Part shown: piece after piece, positions 23,469-32,111 of the stretch
How the letters are laid out: each line of letters opens with the position of its first letter
Position numbering within the stretch: the first letter of the stretch is position 1
Origin: Methylacidimicrobium sp. AP8
GTDB lineage: Bacteria; Verrucomicrobiota; Verrucomicrobiia; Methylacidiphilales; Methylacidiphilaceae
NCBI RefSeq assembly: GCF_903064525.1
Contig: NZ_LR797830.1
Coordinates: forward strand, 682,001-746,000
DNA length: 64,000 nt
Reading direction: 5' to 3'
Program-made: the position numbers and the translations under genes
The notes under the pieces: model-generated
Database searches by the model: none
What the model was told of the DNA's origin: nothing
Seen by the model: only the letters and a program-made list of their open reading frames with translations

Positions 23469-24217
23469 TGGTGCTCCGTCTGGTGGAAGTGACCAAGACC
23501 CTGGGGAAGCAGCGGGTGTTGGAAGGAGTGTCGCTGGAGGTCGCCCGGGGCGAACGGCTCTGCATCGTCGGGCGGAGCGGGGCGGGAAAGAGCGTCCTTC
23601 TGCGATTAATATTGGGATTGATCAAGCCCGATTCCGGGGAAATCTGGTATGGAGATACCGACATGGTGCCGCTTTCCGAGCGGGAGCTGGCTCCTCTGCG
23701 GATCGAGATGGGCATGGTCTTCCAGAATGGGGCGCTCTTCGACTTCATGAGCGTGGAGGAGAACGTGGCCTTCCCATTGCGCGAAAGGAGGCTTCCGGAA
23801 GCGGAGATCCGCCAGAGGGTCGCCCGGATTCTCGAGCGGCTTTTCCTCAAGGGCCACGAGAAAAAGATGCCGGCGGAGTTGAGCGGCGGAATGCGGAAGC
23901 GGGTGGCGCTGGCACGCGCGATCATCTCGCGGCCGAAGCTGGTCCTCTACGACGAGCCGACCACCGGGCTCGATCCTATCGGGTCGGCCGAGATCACCGA
24001 GCTGATCCGGTGCCTGAACGAGGAGTTCGGCGCCACGACGATCGTCGTCTCGCACGACATGCGGAGCGTCGAGCAGATCGCGCAGCGGGTCGCCTTTCTC
24101 CACGGGGGGCGGATTTACAAGGTTTGCTCGCCGGAGGACTTCCTCTCCTCGAAGGAGCCTGTGGTCAATGCGTTTGTTCACGGGCGGATCGAGGAGTCCG
24201 CCCTCGGAACTTGTTGA
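23468..24217 (+). CDS. mlaF: MlaF-type ABC transporter ATP-binding protein
   Basis: The ATPase of the MCE lipid transporter. Walker A GRSGAGKSVLL, signature LSGGMRKRVALARAI and Walker B LVLYDEPTTGLDP are all present in 249 residues. The ATG overlaps the mlaE stop codon (TGATG); a GTG three bases earlier is an alternative. With the permease and MCE protein it should move phospholipids between the membranes. Confidence 0.94.
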   Translation: MVLRLVEVTKTLGKQRVLEGVSLEVARGERLCIVGRSGAGKSVLLRLILGLIKPDSGEIWYGDTDMVPLSERELAPLRIEMGMVFQNGALFDFMSVEENVAFPLRERRLPEAEIRQRVARILERLFLKGHEKKMPAELSGGMRKRVALARAIISRPKLVLYDEPTTGLDPIGSAEITELIRCLNEEFGATTIVVSHDMRSVEQIAQRVAFLHGGRIYKVCSPEDFLSSKEPVVNAFVHGRIEESALGTC

Positions 24218-24220
24218 ACT

Positions 24221-25036
24221 ATGGGAACCAAACACGCGGAGTTCCAGGTCGGCTTCTTTCTGCTGACGGGGCTGGTTGTGATCGGCGTCCTGATCGTCCT
24301 GTTGGGGCGGTACGGGGAGAAGTTTCGGCCGACCTACGAGATTACCGTCGAATTTCCGAACGCTTACGGGCTGGTGAAAGGGGCACCGGTTCAGTTCGCC
24401 GGAGCGCCGGTCGGCCGGGTAGCGGCGAGTCCCTACCCGATTCGCGAGGGAAGGGCGGTGGAAGTCCGGCTCAAGCTCTATGCGGATGCCAAGATCCGGA
24501 AGGATGCCCTCTTTCAAATCGTCGACGTCGGCATGCTCGGTGATAAGTCGATCGAGATCACCCCTCGGGGGACCTCGGCGCCCTTTCTCAAAGCCGGGGA
24601 TCATGTTCGTGGCAGCCGTCAAACGACGATCGTCGATCTGGCCGGAGAGTTCCGGCCGGTGGCGGAGTCGGCCGGGAAGGTCGCCGACGAGATCGGAACC
24701 CTGATGGGCCGGATCAACGAAGAGGTGCTCACCCCGGAGGTGGCCGCGGAGATCCGCGCGACGATCAAGGACCTGCACAGCGTCATCGCACGGACCGACC
24801 ACATCCTCGAAGAAGCGCAATACGGCCGGGGACCGATCTCCCGCCTCCTGAACGACCCCGCCCTCGCCACCGACTTGCGGGACTTCATCTACAACCTCAG
24901 GAGAAAAGGGGTTCTTTTCTATTCCGACGTGGCGGGGCGGCAGGAGCAGGAGGGGAAGCCGCTGCCGGTGCCCGCGACCCATCCGGTAAGCGCCCAGCGG
25001 CCGGGAACTCGTCCCGCTTCCTCGGGGCACCCATGA
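24221..25036 (+). CDS. mlaD: MlaD-type MCE-domain substrate-binding protein
   Basis: 271 residues: an N-terminal membrane anchor (FFLLTGLVVIGVLIVLLGRYG), the MCE domain (about 40-125, with GAPVQFAGAPVGRV and the strand pattern to IEITPRGTSAPFLKAGD), then a helical region and a Pro/Arg-rich tail. It presents lipids to MlaEF in the periplasm. Its stop overlaps the ispD start (ATGA). No mlaA, mlaB or mlaC is in the window. Confidence 0.88.
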   Translation: MGTKHAEFQVGFFLLTGLVVIGVLIVLLGRYGEKFRPTYEITVEFPNAYGLVKGAPVQFAGAPVGRVAASPYPIREGRAVEVRLKLYADAKIRKDALFQIVDVGMLGDKSIEITPRGTSAPFLKAGDHVRGSRQTTIVDLAGEFRPVAESAGKVADEIGTLMGRINEEVLTPEVAAEIRATIKDLHSVIARTDHILEEAQYGRGPISRLLNDPALATDLRDFIYNLRRKGVLFYSDVAGRQEQEGKPLPVPATHPVSAQRPGTRPASSGHP

Positions 25037-25758
25037 GCATGAGCGATCCGCCAGCAAGTGGAACCGGGGCCCGGAATGTCGGAGCGATTCTCGTCGCGGC
25101 GGGCCGGAGCCGGCGGATGGGCTTTGACAAGATCTTCCGTCCGTTGACCACGCGAAGCGCCCTTGAGCTCTGTCTGGAAAGGGTTTCGGCCTTTCCGCGT
25201 CTCTCCGAGATCGCGGTCGTCGTCGCGCGCCAACGGCTGGAGGATGCCCACCGGCTCCTCTCTCCTCTGGCGCTTCCCGTGCCTATCCGGATCGTGGCAG
25301 GGGGAGAGGAACGACAGGATTCGGTCGTGGCGGGCCTCGAGACGCTTTCGCCAAGGTCGGAATTCGCGCTCGTTCACGACGCCGCTCGTCCGTTCGCGAC
25401 GGTGGAGCTAATGGAAGCGATCTTCACGGTGGCTCAGCGGGAAGGTGCCGCCGCTTGCGGGAATCCGAGTTCGGACACCGTTAAGGAGGCGGACGAGCAA
25501 GGGAAGGTCGTGGCGACGCTCGACCGGCGGAGGGTCTGGAACGTGCAGACCCCGCAGGTGTTCCGACGGGAGCTGCTCCAGGAAGCCTATCGAAGACTAA
25601 GGGAGAGCGGAAAGATCGCCACGGATGATGCCGCCGCGGTGGAAGCCATCGGTCACCCGGTCCGTTTGGTTGCCTACAGCGGCTTTAACGGGAAGATGAC
25701 CCGGCCGGAGGACTGGGAACTGGCTCGCCAGCTTCTCCTCGGGAAACGGGTCTTGTAA
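25033..25758 (+). CDS. ispD: 2-C-methyl-D-erythritol 4-phosphate cytidylyltransferase
   Basis: The third enzyme of the non-mevalonate isoprenoid pathway (CTP + MEP to CDP-ME). Nucleotide-binding AILVAAGRSRRMGFDKIF is at the N-terminus, followed by HDAARPF and the C-terminal TDDAAAVEAIGHPVRLVAYS. 241 residues, usual size. Overlaps mlaD by four bases, so translation is probably coupled. Confidence 0.93.
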   Translation: MSMSDPPASGTGARNVGAILVAAGRSRRMGFDKIFRPLTTRSALELCLERVSAFPRLSEIAVVVARQRLEDAHRLLSPLALPVPIRIVAGGEERQDSVVAGLETLSPRSEFALVHDAARPFATVELMEAIFTVAQREGAAACGNPSSDTVKEADEQGKVVATLDRRRVWNVQTPQVFRRELLQEAYRRLRESGKIATDDAAAVEAIGHPVRLVAYSGFNGKMTRPEDWELARQLLLGKRVL

Positions 25759-25798
25759 AGCAGAACCCTCCGGCCAACGAACCGGATGCGTCGCCGCT

Positions 25799-25966
25799 TT
25801 ATTTGATCTCCCGGTGAAGCGTGTGCCGACGCAGGAAGGGGTTATACTTCCGGAACTCCAGGCGGCCTGTCTGGAGCTTCTTGTTCTTGGTGCCGAAATA
25901 CCGCGACGCGGGCTTCTTTTCCGCTTTGGCCTCCGTGCACTCCAAAATGACTTGTTCCCTGGGCAT
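25799..25966 (-). CDS. rpmG: 50S ribosomal protein L33
   Basis: 55 residues: [14 protein letters not shown], then [30 protein letters not shown]. The TKNK and RLEFRKYNP elements are typical of L33. Only one Cys is present, so it is a C-minus (zinc-free) form. The gene stands alone, convergent with ispD and divergent from the CHAD gene with a 31-base gap. Confidence 0.92.
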   Translation of the reverse strand: MPREQVILECTEAKAEKKPASRYFGTKNKKLQTGRLEFRKYNPFLRRHTLHREIK

Positions 25967-25997
25967 CCTCGCAAGAGAATAAAAAGGGAGAGGGTGG

Positions 25998-26876
25998 ATG
26001 TCAACGTGGTTCCCTGCCGTGGGGAGAAAGCCGGCCCTTCGGCCGGAGGAGGGCGGCGCGGGGGCGGATGACTTCCGGCAGCGCTGGATGGTGGTAGTCG
26101 GAAAAGCGACTCGCCTCGAAGAGGGCTTGTCCGAGGCTGAGGAGGTCCACCGGATCCGGGTCATCGTCAAGAGGCTCCGCGCATATCTTCGTCTCCTGCG
26201 CGGCAGTGTTCCGGAAAAGTTGCTCGTAGAAGAGGATAAGCGCATCAAGCGGATCGCGGTCGGCCTCAGCCCGGCGCGCGATGCGGTCGTCTGCCGCCAA
26301 ACCGTCGAGTGGCTGGCGGCCAGGGAAAAGAAGGAGAGCCGCCGGGAACGGCTGCGGGCCGTTCTGGCGCGCTTCGCCGATCGGGCCGGAAGCGGTGTGG
26401 ACCCGCGGAAGATCGCCCGCGCCCGAGCCGTGATCGAGGCGAGCCGCCGGCGGCTGCTCCACTGGATCGAGAAGCGGCCGCCGGAAGAAGAGACGGTCGA
26501 AGAACGGCTGAAGAGGGAATACGGGAAGGGCCGACGCGGGATGCGGGACGCCCTCCGGGAAGGCAGCCCGGAGGCTTTTCACCGTTGGCGCAAACGGGTG
26601 AAGCGGCTCGGCTACCAAGCGGAAATGTTCAGCGTCCCCTCCCGGCAAAGATTGTCGCGGTTGGAAAAGAGGCTCGTCCGGCTCGGCAGGCTTTTAGGCA
26701 GGCTGCAGGATCTGCAGATTCTAAAAAGCCGGATCGAAGCGCTTCCCGGACCGCCGGAGCGGGAGCTCCTCGGACGGATCGACGCCTGGACGGCTCGCTA
26801 CCGGAAAGAAGCCGAGAGGGAAGGAGACCGCTGCTTTCGGATGCCGAAGAGCGAGTTCCTCTCGCTTTTGCAGTGA
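25998..26876 (+). CDS. CHAD-domain protein
   Basis: 292 residues, strongly basic and helical. Two CHAD signatures are visible: [19 protein letters not shown] in the first half and [18 protein letters not shown] in the second, each with the conserved His followed by spaced Arg/Lys. CHAD domains bind inorganic polyphosphate. A PPK2 polyphosphate kinase is encoded 1.9 kb downstream, which makes a polyphosphate-related role plausible but unproven. Confidence 0.85.
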   Translation: MSTWFPAVGRKPALRPEEGGAGADDFRQRWMVVVGKATRLEEGLSEAEEVHRIRVIVKRLRAYLRLLRGSVPEKLLVEEDKRIKRIAVGLSPARDAVVCRQTVEWLAAREKKESRRERLRAVLARFADRAGSGVDPRKIARARAVIEASRRRLLHWIEKRPPEEETVEERLKREYGKGRRGMRDALREGSPEAFHRWRKRVKRLGYQAEMFSVPSRQRLSRLEKRLVRLGRLLGRLQDLQILKSRIEALPGPPERELLGRIDAWTARYRKEAEREGDRCFRMPKSEFLSLLQ

Positions 26877-26936
26877 AAGGCGCATTTGCGCACCGGACGC
26901 AAGGACGCAAGCGGGGGGCGTTCCAAGCCGCGCAGG

Positions 26937-28292
26937 CTATTCCACTCGGGTCGACACGGGTATTGCGCGGGGGTAGCCCACCCCCGGTTCCCCCCGTGGG
27001 GAGTCGGGATACAGGAGGTAGGGCCGGCGTGCTTGCGCGAAGGCCTGTTCGAAACCGCGCCATTGCGCGGCGATCTCTCCCACGCTCCGGCGCCTGTTCA
27101 GCTCCGCCAGGATCGAGGAGTTCCCGTAGAGCTTGCAAAGCATCTCCTTGCCGCCGGCCGACGCCGTGCGCAACAGCGCCGGGTGGGAGGCCTGGTTGAG
27201 CCGGGAAGCTAGATAGACGCCCAGAGCGGTAAGATTGGTACTGGTCCGAGGGCTGATTTCCAGGCGCACCGCCCCGCCGCATCCTCCGTCGGGAATCGCC
27301 TGGACGCCGGCCAAGCCAAGCCGGTTGATCTCGGCGGCGAACGCAAAAGGGTCGACGCCGCGGCTACCCGCGTATTGGAATGGGTAGGCGGACGAGCCTG
27401 CCCCCGATTCGGCACCCAGGTCCCCCAGGAAGCCCGTCACCACGTAATAAACAGGGGAGGTCGGCCAAGGGATGTTCGGCGAGGTCTGCACCCAGCGCAG
27501 GCCGGTATCCTCCCACAGCATGCTCCGCCGCCATCCCTCCATGGCGATCACCCGGAGGGCGCACCGATGGGGTACCCATCCCTTTGCGTTAGCCATCCGA
27601 GCGATCTCTCCGGCGGTCATTCCGTGGACATAGGGGACCGGAATGCGCCCGACGAAGGATTGCCACTGGGGATGGACCGGCGGCCCTTCTACCCTCCGGC
27701 CCCCTAGCGGATTGGGCCGGTCGAGGACGAAGAAAGGAATGCCGAGCTCGCCGGCGGCGTCCATGGCTTCCACCATGGTGCTGATATAGGTGTAGCTACG
27801 GCAGCCGATGTCTTGCAGCTCGAAGACGAGCGCGTCGAGCCCGGCGAGCATCGATCGGGTTGGGCGGCGCGTGTCCCCATAGAGCGGAAAGACGGGCAGA
27901 CCCGTCAGCCGGTCGTGAACGAAGGAGACGCGCCTTCCCGCGCGGAGGTCTCCCGAAATCCCATGCTCGGGGGCGAAGAGGCGGACGAGCCGGACTCCCG
28001 GGGCGTGCAGCAAGACGAGCCGCGTCGGCCTCCCTGCCGAGTCGACGCTTGCCTGATTGGTGATGAGGCCGACGCGTTTCCCCTGCAAAGGCGCGAAGTG
28101 CGTCCGTTCGAGCACGTCGATCCCGAGCAGGACAGGGGCGGCTTCGGCATGCGCCGTCAGGAGGTGGGTGAGGATGAGGGCTAGGAGGAAGGCGGCCTTC
28201 TTGACAATCGAGGGTAGCGGGCGACTGCCCGCTCCGGATGCCGCCGACGGGAGCGCCCCGCCAAGCGCTTCGCCCTCGCTCCGTCTCACCAA
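26937..28292 (-). CDS. DUF1343 / NamZ-type exo-beta-N-acetylmuramidase
   Basis: About 451 residues with a signal peptide (KKAAFLLALILTHLLTAHAEA). The mature part matches the DUF1343/NamZ family: GKRVGLITNQASVD, LFAPEHGISGDLRAG, LVFELQDIGCRSYTYISTM, LDRPNPLGGRRVEGP and SPNIPWPTSP. The characterised Bacillus member removes terminal MurNAc from peptidoglycan fragments, so a cell-wall recycling role is likely. A GGAGG lies 5 bases before TTG (28292) and 8 before GTG (28289); GTG may be the real start. No ATG fits the signal peptide. Confidence 0.88.
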   Translation of the reverse strand: MVRRSEGEALGGALPSAASGAGSRPLPSIVKKAAFLLALILTHLLTAHAEAAPVLLGIDVLERTHFAPLQGKRVGLITNQASVDSAGRPTRLVLLHAPGVRLVRLFAPEHGISGDLRAGRRVSFVHDRLTGLPVFPLYGDTRRPTRSMLAGLDALVFELQDIGCRSYTYISTMVEAMDAAGELGIPFFVLDRPNPLGGRRVEGPPVHPQWQSFVGRIPVPYVHGMTAGEIARMANAKGWVPHRCALRVIAMEGWRRSMLWEDTGLRWVQTSPNIPWPTSPVYYVVTGFLGDLGAESGAGSSAYPFQYAGSRGVDPFAFAAEINRLGLAGVQAIPDGGCGGAVRLEISPRTSTNLTALGVYLASRLNQASHPALLRTASAGGKEMLCKLYGNSSILAELNRRRSVGEIAAQWRGFEQAFAQARRPYLLYPDSPRGEPGVGYPRAIPVSTRVE

Positions 28293-28737
28293 GCCCGCCT
28301 CCTATTCGTTCGAACACCCGCACTGGGCGAGCCGCCCGCGGCGGCGAATCCTCCGATCCTCTCGCCGGGATGTTCGGGGAATGCGCAGATCCTACCTCCC
28401 AAGGCCGATGGGAGGCCAGCGCAACTTCGCGGGCTTTTCCGAAGGGCCCGACCGGGTCTTGGGCCGGCATCCGGCTTTCCGGAACGCGTCCGCCGGCGCA
28501 ACGTCCCTTACACCAGTAAACCAGACTCCGGCGCTCGGCGGTGATGGGGAGGGCAGGCGTCTATGCGGGCGGGAGGCGAGGGGCATGCTCTGCCGCAGGC
28601 CCTCTGGCCCGGCGTAGAGGTTGTTGCCGGAGTGCCTGCTCCCGGACTATTTTTGGTCGCAGCGGCGAATGCCCAGCCGGTTTCGGCTTGCGAAAAGCGC
28701 CAGGTTGGGGAAAGCCCGAGACCGGATGGGAGCGAAG
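28293..28737. other. Gap without recognisable gene
   Basis: The 445 bases between the start of the NamZ gene and the chosen start of ppk2 hold short open frames on both strands, none with a plausible product or ribosome site. I see no tRNA, repeat or riboswitch. It must contain the promoters of the two divergent genes. The ppk2 frame itself is open back to 28621. Confidence 0.4.
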
Positions 28738-29610
28738 ATGCGTGCCGCCGATTTTGCCGTCAGTCCGAAGGAAGCGCATCCGCTGCGCGGGCGGAACCCC
28801 GGGGAGACGGCCGGCTTCCGATCGAAGGAGGAAGCCAGGGAAAAGCTGGAATCGGATGTCAGGAAGCTGGCGCAGCGGCAAGAGGTCTTTTTCGCCGCGC
28901 GGTCGTTCGCGCTGCTGATCATCCTTCAGGGAATGGACTCCTCGGGCAAGGACAGCCTCATCCGGCACGTGCTCACCGGGCTCAACCCGCAGGGGGTCGA
29001 GGTGTCGAGCTTCCGTCGGCCGACGGAGGAGGAGGCCGCTCACGACTACCTTTGGCGCTGCGCGAGGCGCCTCCCGGAACGGGGAAAGATCGGGATCTTC
29101 AACCGATCCTACTACGAAGAAGTGCTGGTCGTCCGGGTGCATCCGGGCCTCTTGGCCTCGGAGGGCTTGCGAAGGCGCGCGGCGAGCCCATCCTTCTGGT
29201 CGGAGCGATACGAGGATATTTTGGCCTTTGAGCGGCATCTCCTCCGGAACGAAACGATCATCGTCAAATTTTTTCTCCACCTCTCCCGGAGGGAGCAGGC
29301 CAAGCGCCTTCTCGATCGAATCGATCGACCGGAAAAGAGGTGGAAGTTTTCCCTGGCGGATATCCAAGAGCGCGAGCGGTGGTCGGACTACCAATCGGCT
29401 TATGAAGAGATGCTGGCGGCGACCAGCACCCGGGAGGCACCGTGGTATGTGCTGCCCGCCGATCATAAATGGTTTACCCAGCTGGCGGCGGCAGGCATCC
29501 TGCTCGAGCGGCTGGTGGAGCTGCCGCTCCGGTATCCGGAGCCGCGACCGGAGAGTGAGGCGGAGCTGCGCCGGGCGAAGGAGATCTTACAACGTGAACG
29601 GGACCGGTGA
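28738..29610 (+). CDS. ppk2: PPK2-family polyphosphate kinase
   Basis: Transfers phosphate between polyphosphate and nucleotides. The PPK2 Walker A GMDSSGKDSLIRHV, the lid-type FNRSYYEEVLVVRVHP and the C-terminal PWYVLPADHKWF are all seen. From the ATG at 28738, preceded by GGGAG, it has 290 residues, a one-domain PPK2. An ATG at 28726 is also possible. Direction (ADP/GDP/AMP phosphorylation) cannot be told from sequence. It is followed by fumC, which begins inside its last codons. Confidence 0.9.
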   Translation: MRAADFAVSPKEAHPLRGRNPGETAGFRSKEEAREKLESDVRKLAQRQEVFFAARSFALLIILQGMDSSGKDSLIRHVLTGLNPQGVEVSSFRRPTEEEAAHDYLWRCARRLPERGKIGIFNRSYYEEVLVVRVHPGLLASEGLRRRAASPSFWSERYEDILAFERHLLRNETIIVKFFLHLSRREQAKRLLDRIDRPEKRWKFSLADIQERERWSDYQSAYEEMLAATSTREAPWYVLPADHKWFTQLAAAGILLERLVELPLRYPEPRPESEAELRRAKEILQRERDR

Positions 29611-31024
29611 GAAGGCCGCGGAGGAAACCCCGACGCGCCAGGAGACAGACAGCTTGGGCTCGATCCCGGTCCCGGCCCATCGATACTACGGGGCCCAGAC
29701 CGCGAGATCGCTGATTCATTTTGCGATCGGCACCGAGCGGATGCCGATCGAGGTGATTCGCGCGCTGGCGCTGCTGAAGAAAGCAGCGGCGCTGGTCAAT
29801 CGAGACTTGGGAATCCTTTCCGAGGAGAAGGCCAAGTGGATCGTGGCGGCCGCCGAGGAGGTCGTGGCGGGAAAATTCGACGAGGAGTTCCCGTTGCGGG
29901 TCTGGCAGACGGGGAGCGGAACGCAATCCAATATGAATTGTAACGAGGTGATCGCCGGCCGTGCCAACGAGTTAGCGGTGGGGAGGAGGGGAGGAAAGTT
30001 TCCGATCCATCCCAACGACGATGTTAATCGCTCGCACTCCTCGAACGACGCGTTCCCTTCAGCTATGCATCTGGCTGTCGGGCTCGCCCTCCGCGACGGT
30101 CTCCTTCCGGAATTGGAAAGGATGCTCGATTGCCTGCGGCGACGGAGCCGGGAGTTCTCGGGAATCATCAAGATCGGCCGGACCCACTTGATGGATGCCG
30201 TGCCGCTCACCCTCGGGCAGGAGTTCGGCGGGTACGCAGGCCAGCTCGAGCTGGTCTTGGCCGACCTCCGCGGTCGGATGCCCGCTCTCTACGGCCTGGC
30301 GATCGGGGGCACGGCCGTGGGGACCGGGCTCAATGCGCCGGCCGGGTTCGCCCAGGGAGTCTGCGCCAAGCTGGCCGAGTGGACAGGGCTGCCCCTCTAC
30401 TCCGCTCCCAACAAGTTCGCCGCGCTCGCTTCCCATGAGCCCCTTTTGGGCGTCAGCGCATCCTTGCGCAACGTGGCGGCTGCGCTGTTCAAGGTGGCTA
30501 ACGACATCCGCTGGATGGCCTCGGGTCCGCGATGCGGCCTGGCCGAGCTGCGCTTGCCCGAAAACGAGCCTGGGTCCTCGATTATGCCGGGAAAGGTCAA
30601 TCCGACGCAATCGGAGGCGATGACGATGGTCTGCATCCAGGTCATGGCCGCGGACGCGGCGGTCGGCTGGGCCGGCTCTCAGGGGAATTTCGAGCTCAAT
30701 GTGTTCAAGCCGATGATCGTGTTCAACATCCTGAACGCCATCCGGCTTTTGCGCGACAGCTGCCGATCCTTCCGTGTTTTCTGCCTGGAAGGACTCCAAC
30801 CGAACCTCGAGGTGCTCCGCAGCGAAGTGGAGCGGTCGCTCATGCTGGTGACGGCGCTGGCGCCCCGGCTGGGTTACGATCGGGCGGCGAAGATCGCCCA
30901 GGAGGCCAATCGCCGGCAGAAGACCATTCGGGAGATCTGCGTAGAGGACGGCCATCTGTCCGCGGAGGAGTTCGACGCGCTGGTCCGGCCTGAAAGGATG
31001 GTCGGCAACGGAGGCGGGGCGTGA
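29594..31024 (+). CDS. fumC: Class II fumarate hydratase
   Basis: Interconverts fumarate and L-malate in the TCA cycle. 476 residues with WQTGSGTQSNMNCNEVI, HPNDDVNRSHSSND (substrate site), GRTHLMDAVPLTLGQEF and the superfamily signature GSSIMPGKVNPTQ with the catalytic Ser loop. I chose the GTG at 29594 because AAGGAG lies nine bases upstream and the first ATG would remove the conserved N-terminus. Overlaps ppk2 by 17 bases. Confidence 0.95.
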   Translation: MNGTGEKAAEETPTRQETDSLGSIPVPAHRYYGAQTARSLIHFAIGTERMPIEVIRALALLKKAAALVNRDLGILSEEKAKWIVAAAEEVVAGKFDEEFPLRVWQTGSGTQSNMNCNEVIAGRANELAVGRRGGKFPIHPNDDVNRSHSSNDAFPSAMHLAVGLALRDGLLPELERMLDCLRRRSREFSGIIKIGRTHLMDAVPLTLGQEFGGYAGQLELVLADLRGRMPALYGLAIGGTAVGTGLNAPAGFAQGVCAKLAEWTGLPLYSAPNKFAALASHEPLLGVSASLRNVAAALFKVANDIRWMASGPRCGLAELRLPENEPGSSIMPGKVNPTQSEAMTMVCIQVMAADAAVGWAGSQGNFELNVFKPMIVFNILNAIRLLRDSCRSFRVFCLEGLQPNLEVLRSEVERSLMLVTALAPRLGYDRAAKIAQEANRRQKTIREICVEDGHLSAEEFDALVRPERMVGNGGGA

Positions 31025-31503
31025 GGGCGGACCGGGCCCGAGTGGTTCCGATGGGGGAAGTTCCCCGCATTCGGAGAGAGCTGGAGGGCAAAAGGTTCGT
31101 CGCCACCAACGGCTGCTTCGACCTGCTGCACGTCGGCCATCTCCGCTGCTTGGCCTTCGCCCGGTCGTTGGGGGATCTGCTCTGGGTGGGAGTCAACGAC
31201 GACGAGTCGGTGCGGGCGCAAAAAGGAGAGAACCGGCCGATCCACCCCGATGTGGAAAGGGCGGAGCTTCTGGCCGGCCTGCGCGTAGTCGATCTGGTGA
31301 CCATCTTCTCGGGAAGGCGGGCGACCGCGTTTCTTCGGGCGGTCCGGCCGGCGGTTTATGTGAAAGGAGGGGATTATCGGCCGGAGACGCTCGATCCGGA
31401 GGAGCGCCAAGCCTTGGAAAGCATGGGAGTCGAGATACAATTCTTCCCGCTGGTTACGGGTAGATCGACCACCGCGGCCTGGGAAGCATGGCGGAAAGGA
31501 TGA
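31021..31503 (+). CDS. rfaE2: D-glycero-beta-D-manno-heptose 1-phosphate adenylyltransferase
   Basis: A 160-residue nucleotidyltransferase with VATNGCFDLLHVGHLRCL (HxGH motif), a VGVNDDESVR segment and YVKGGDYRPETL. It matches the C-terminal half of HldE (RfaE domain II), which makes ADP-heptose for LPS core. The kinase half (RfaE1) is not in the window. GTG start overlapping the fumC stop (GTGA). Confidence 0.88.
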   Translation: MRADRARVVPMGEVPRIRRELEGKRFVATNGCFDLLHVGHLRCLAFARSLGDLLWVGVNDDESVRAQKGENRPIHPDVERAELLAGLRVVDLVTIFSGRRATAFLRAVRPAVYVKGGDYRPETLDPEERQALESMGVEIQFFPLVTGRSTTAAWEAWRKG

Positions 31504-32111
31504 GCGAGGAGCCCAAAGCCACGCTGGGAATTCTCGGATCGGGACGAGGGAGCAACTTCGCCGCCATCCGGGATGCGATCGCCTCGGGGAGGCTTTCCGC
31601 CTCGATTGCCGTCGTCATCAGCGACCGGGAGGACGCGCGGATCCTGGAATTGGCCCGCCAAGCGAATATTCCGACGGTGGTCTTGCGCCGAGGGAAGTTC
31701 CGGACTCGGCTCGAGCCCGACATCGAGGAAGAGCTTGCCGAATGCCTCCGGCGCTTTCGGGTCGACTTGGTGATCCTGGCGGGATTCCTGCGGGTTCTCA
31801 AGGGTCCGCTCCTGGCCGCGTACGCGGGAAGAATCCTCAACATTCATCCTTCCCTCCTCCCGGCCTTCAAAGGGAAGGACGCCTGGAAGCAGGCTTTGGC
31901 GGCGGGTGTCGCCGAAGCGGGTTGCACGGTCCACTGGGTGGAGGCCGAGGTCGACAGCGGACCGATTCTCGGACAGGCGCGGGTCCCTGTTCTGCCCGGA
32001 GATACGCCGGAAAGCCTGCACGCGAGAATTCAGGAGGCCGAGCACCGCCTCTACCCGGAGGTGATCCAGCAAGTGATCGATCGGAAGCTATGGCAGCAGA
32101 TCCATTCGTAG
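31500..32111 (+). CDS. purN: Phosphoribosylglycinamide formyltransferase
   Basis: The folate-dependent GAR transformylase of purine synthesis. GSGRGSNFAAI at the N-terminus, ILNIHPSLLPAFKG (Asn-His catalytic pair) and GCTVHWVEAEVDSGPIL are diagnostic. 203 residues from the ATG at 31500, which overlaps the rfaE2 stop as ATGA; an ATG at 31488 would add four residues. Overlaps xseA by 22 bases. Confidence 0.94.
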   Translation: MSEEPKATLGILGSGRGSNFAAIRDAIASGRLSASIAVVISDREDARILELARQANIPTVVLRRGKFRTRLEPDIEEELAECLRRFRVDLVILAGFLRVLKGPLLAAYAGRILNIHPSLLPAFKGKDAWKQALAAGVAEAGCTVHWVEAEVDSGPILGQARVPVLPGDTPESLHARIQEAEHRLYPEVIQQVIDRKLWQQIHS

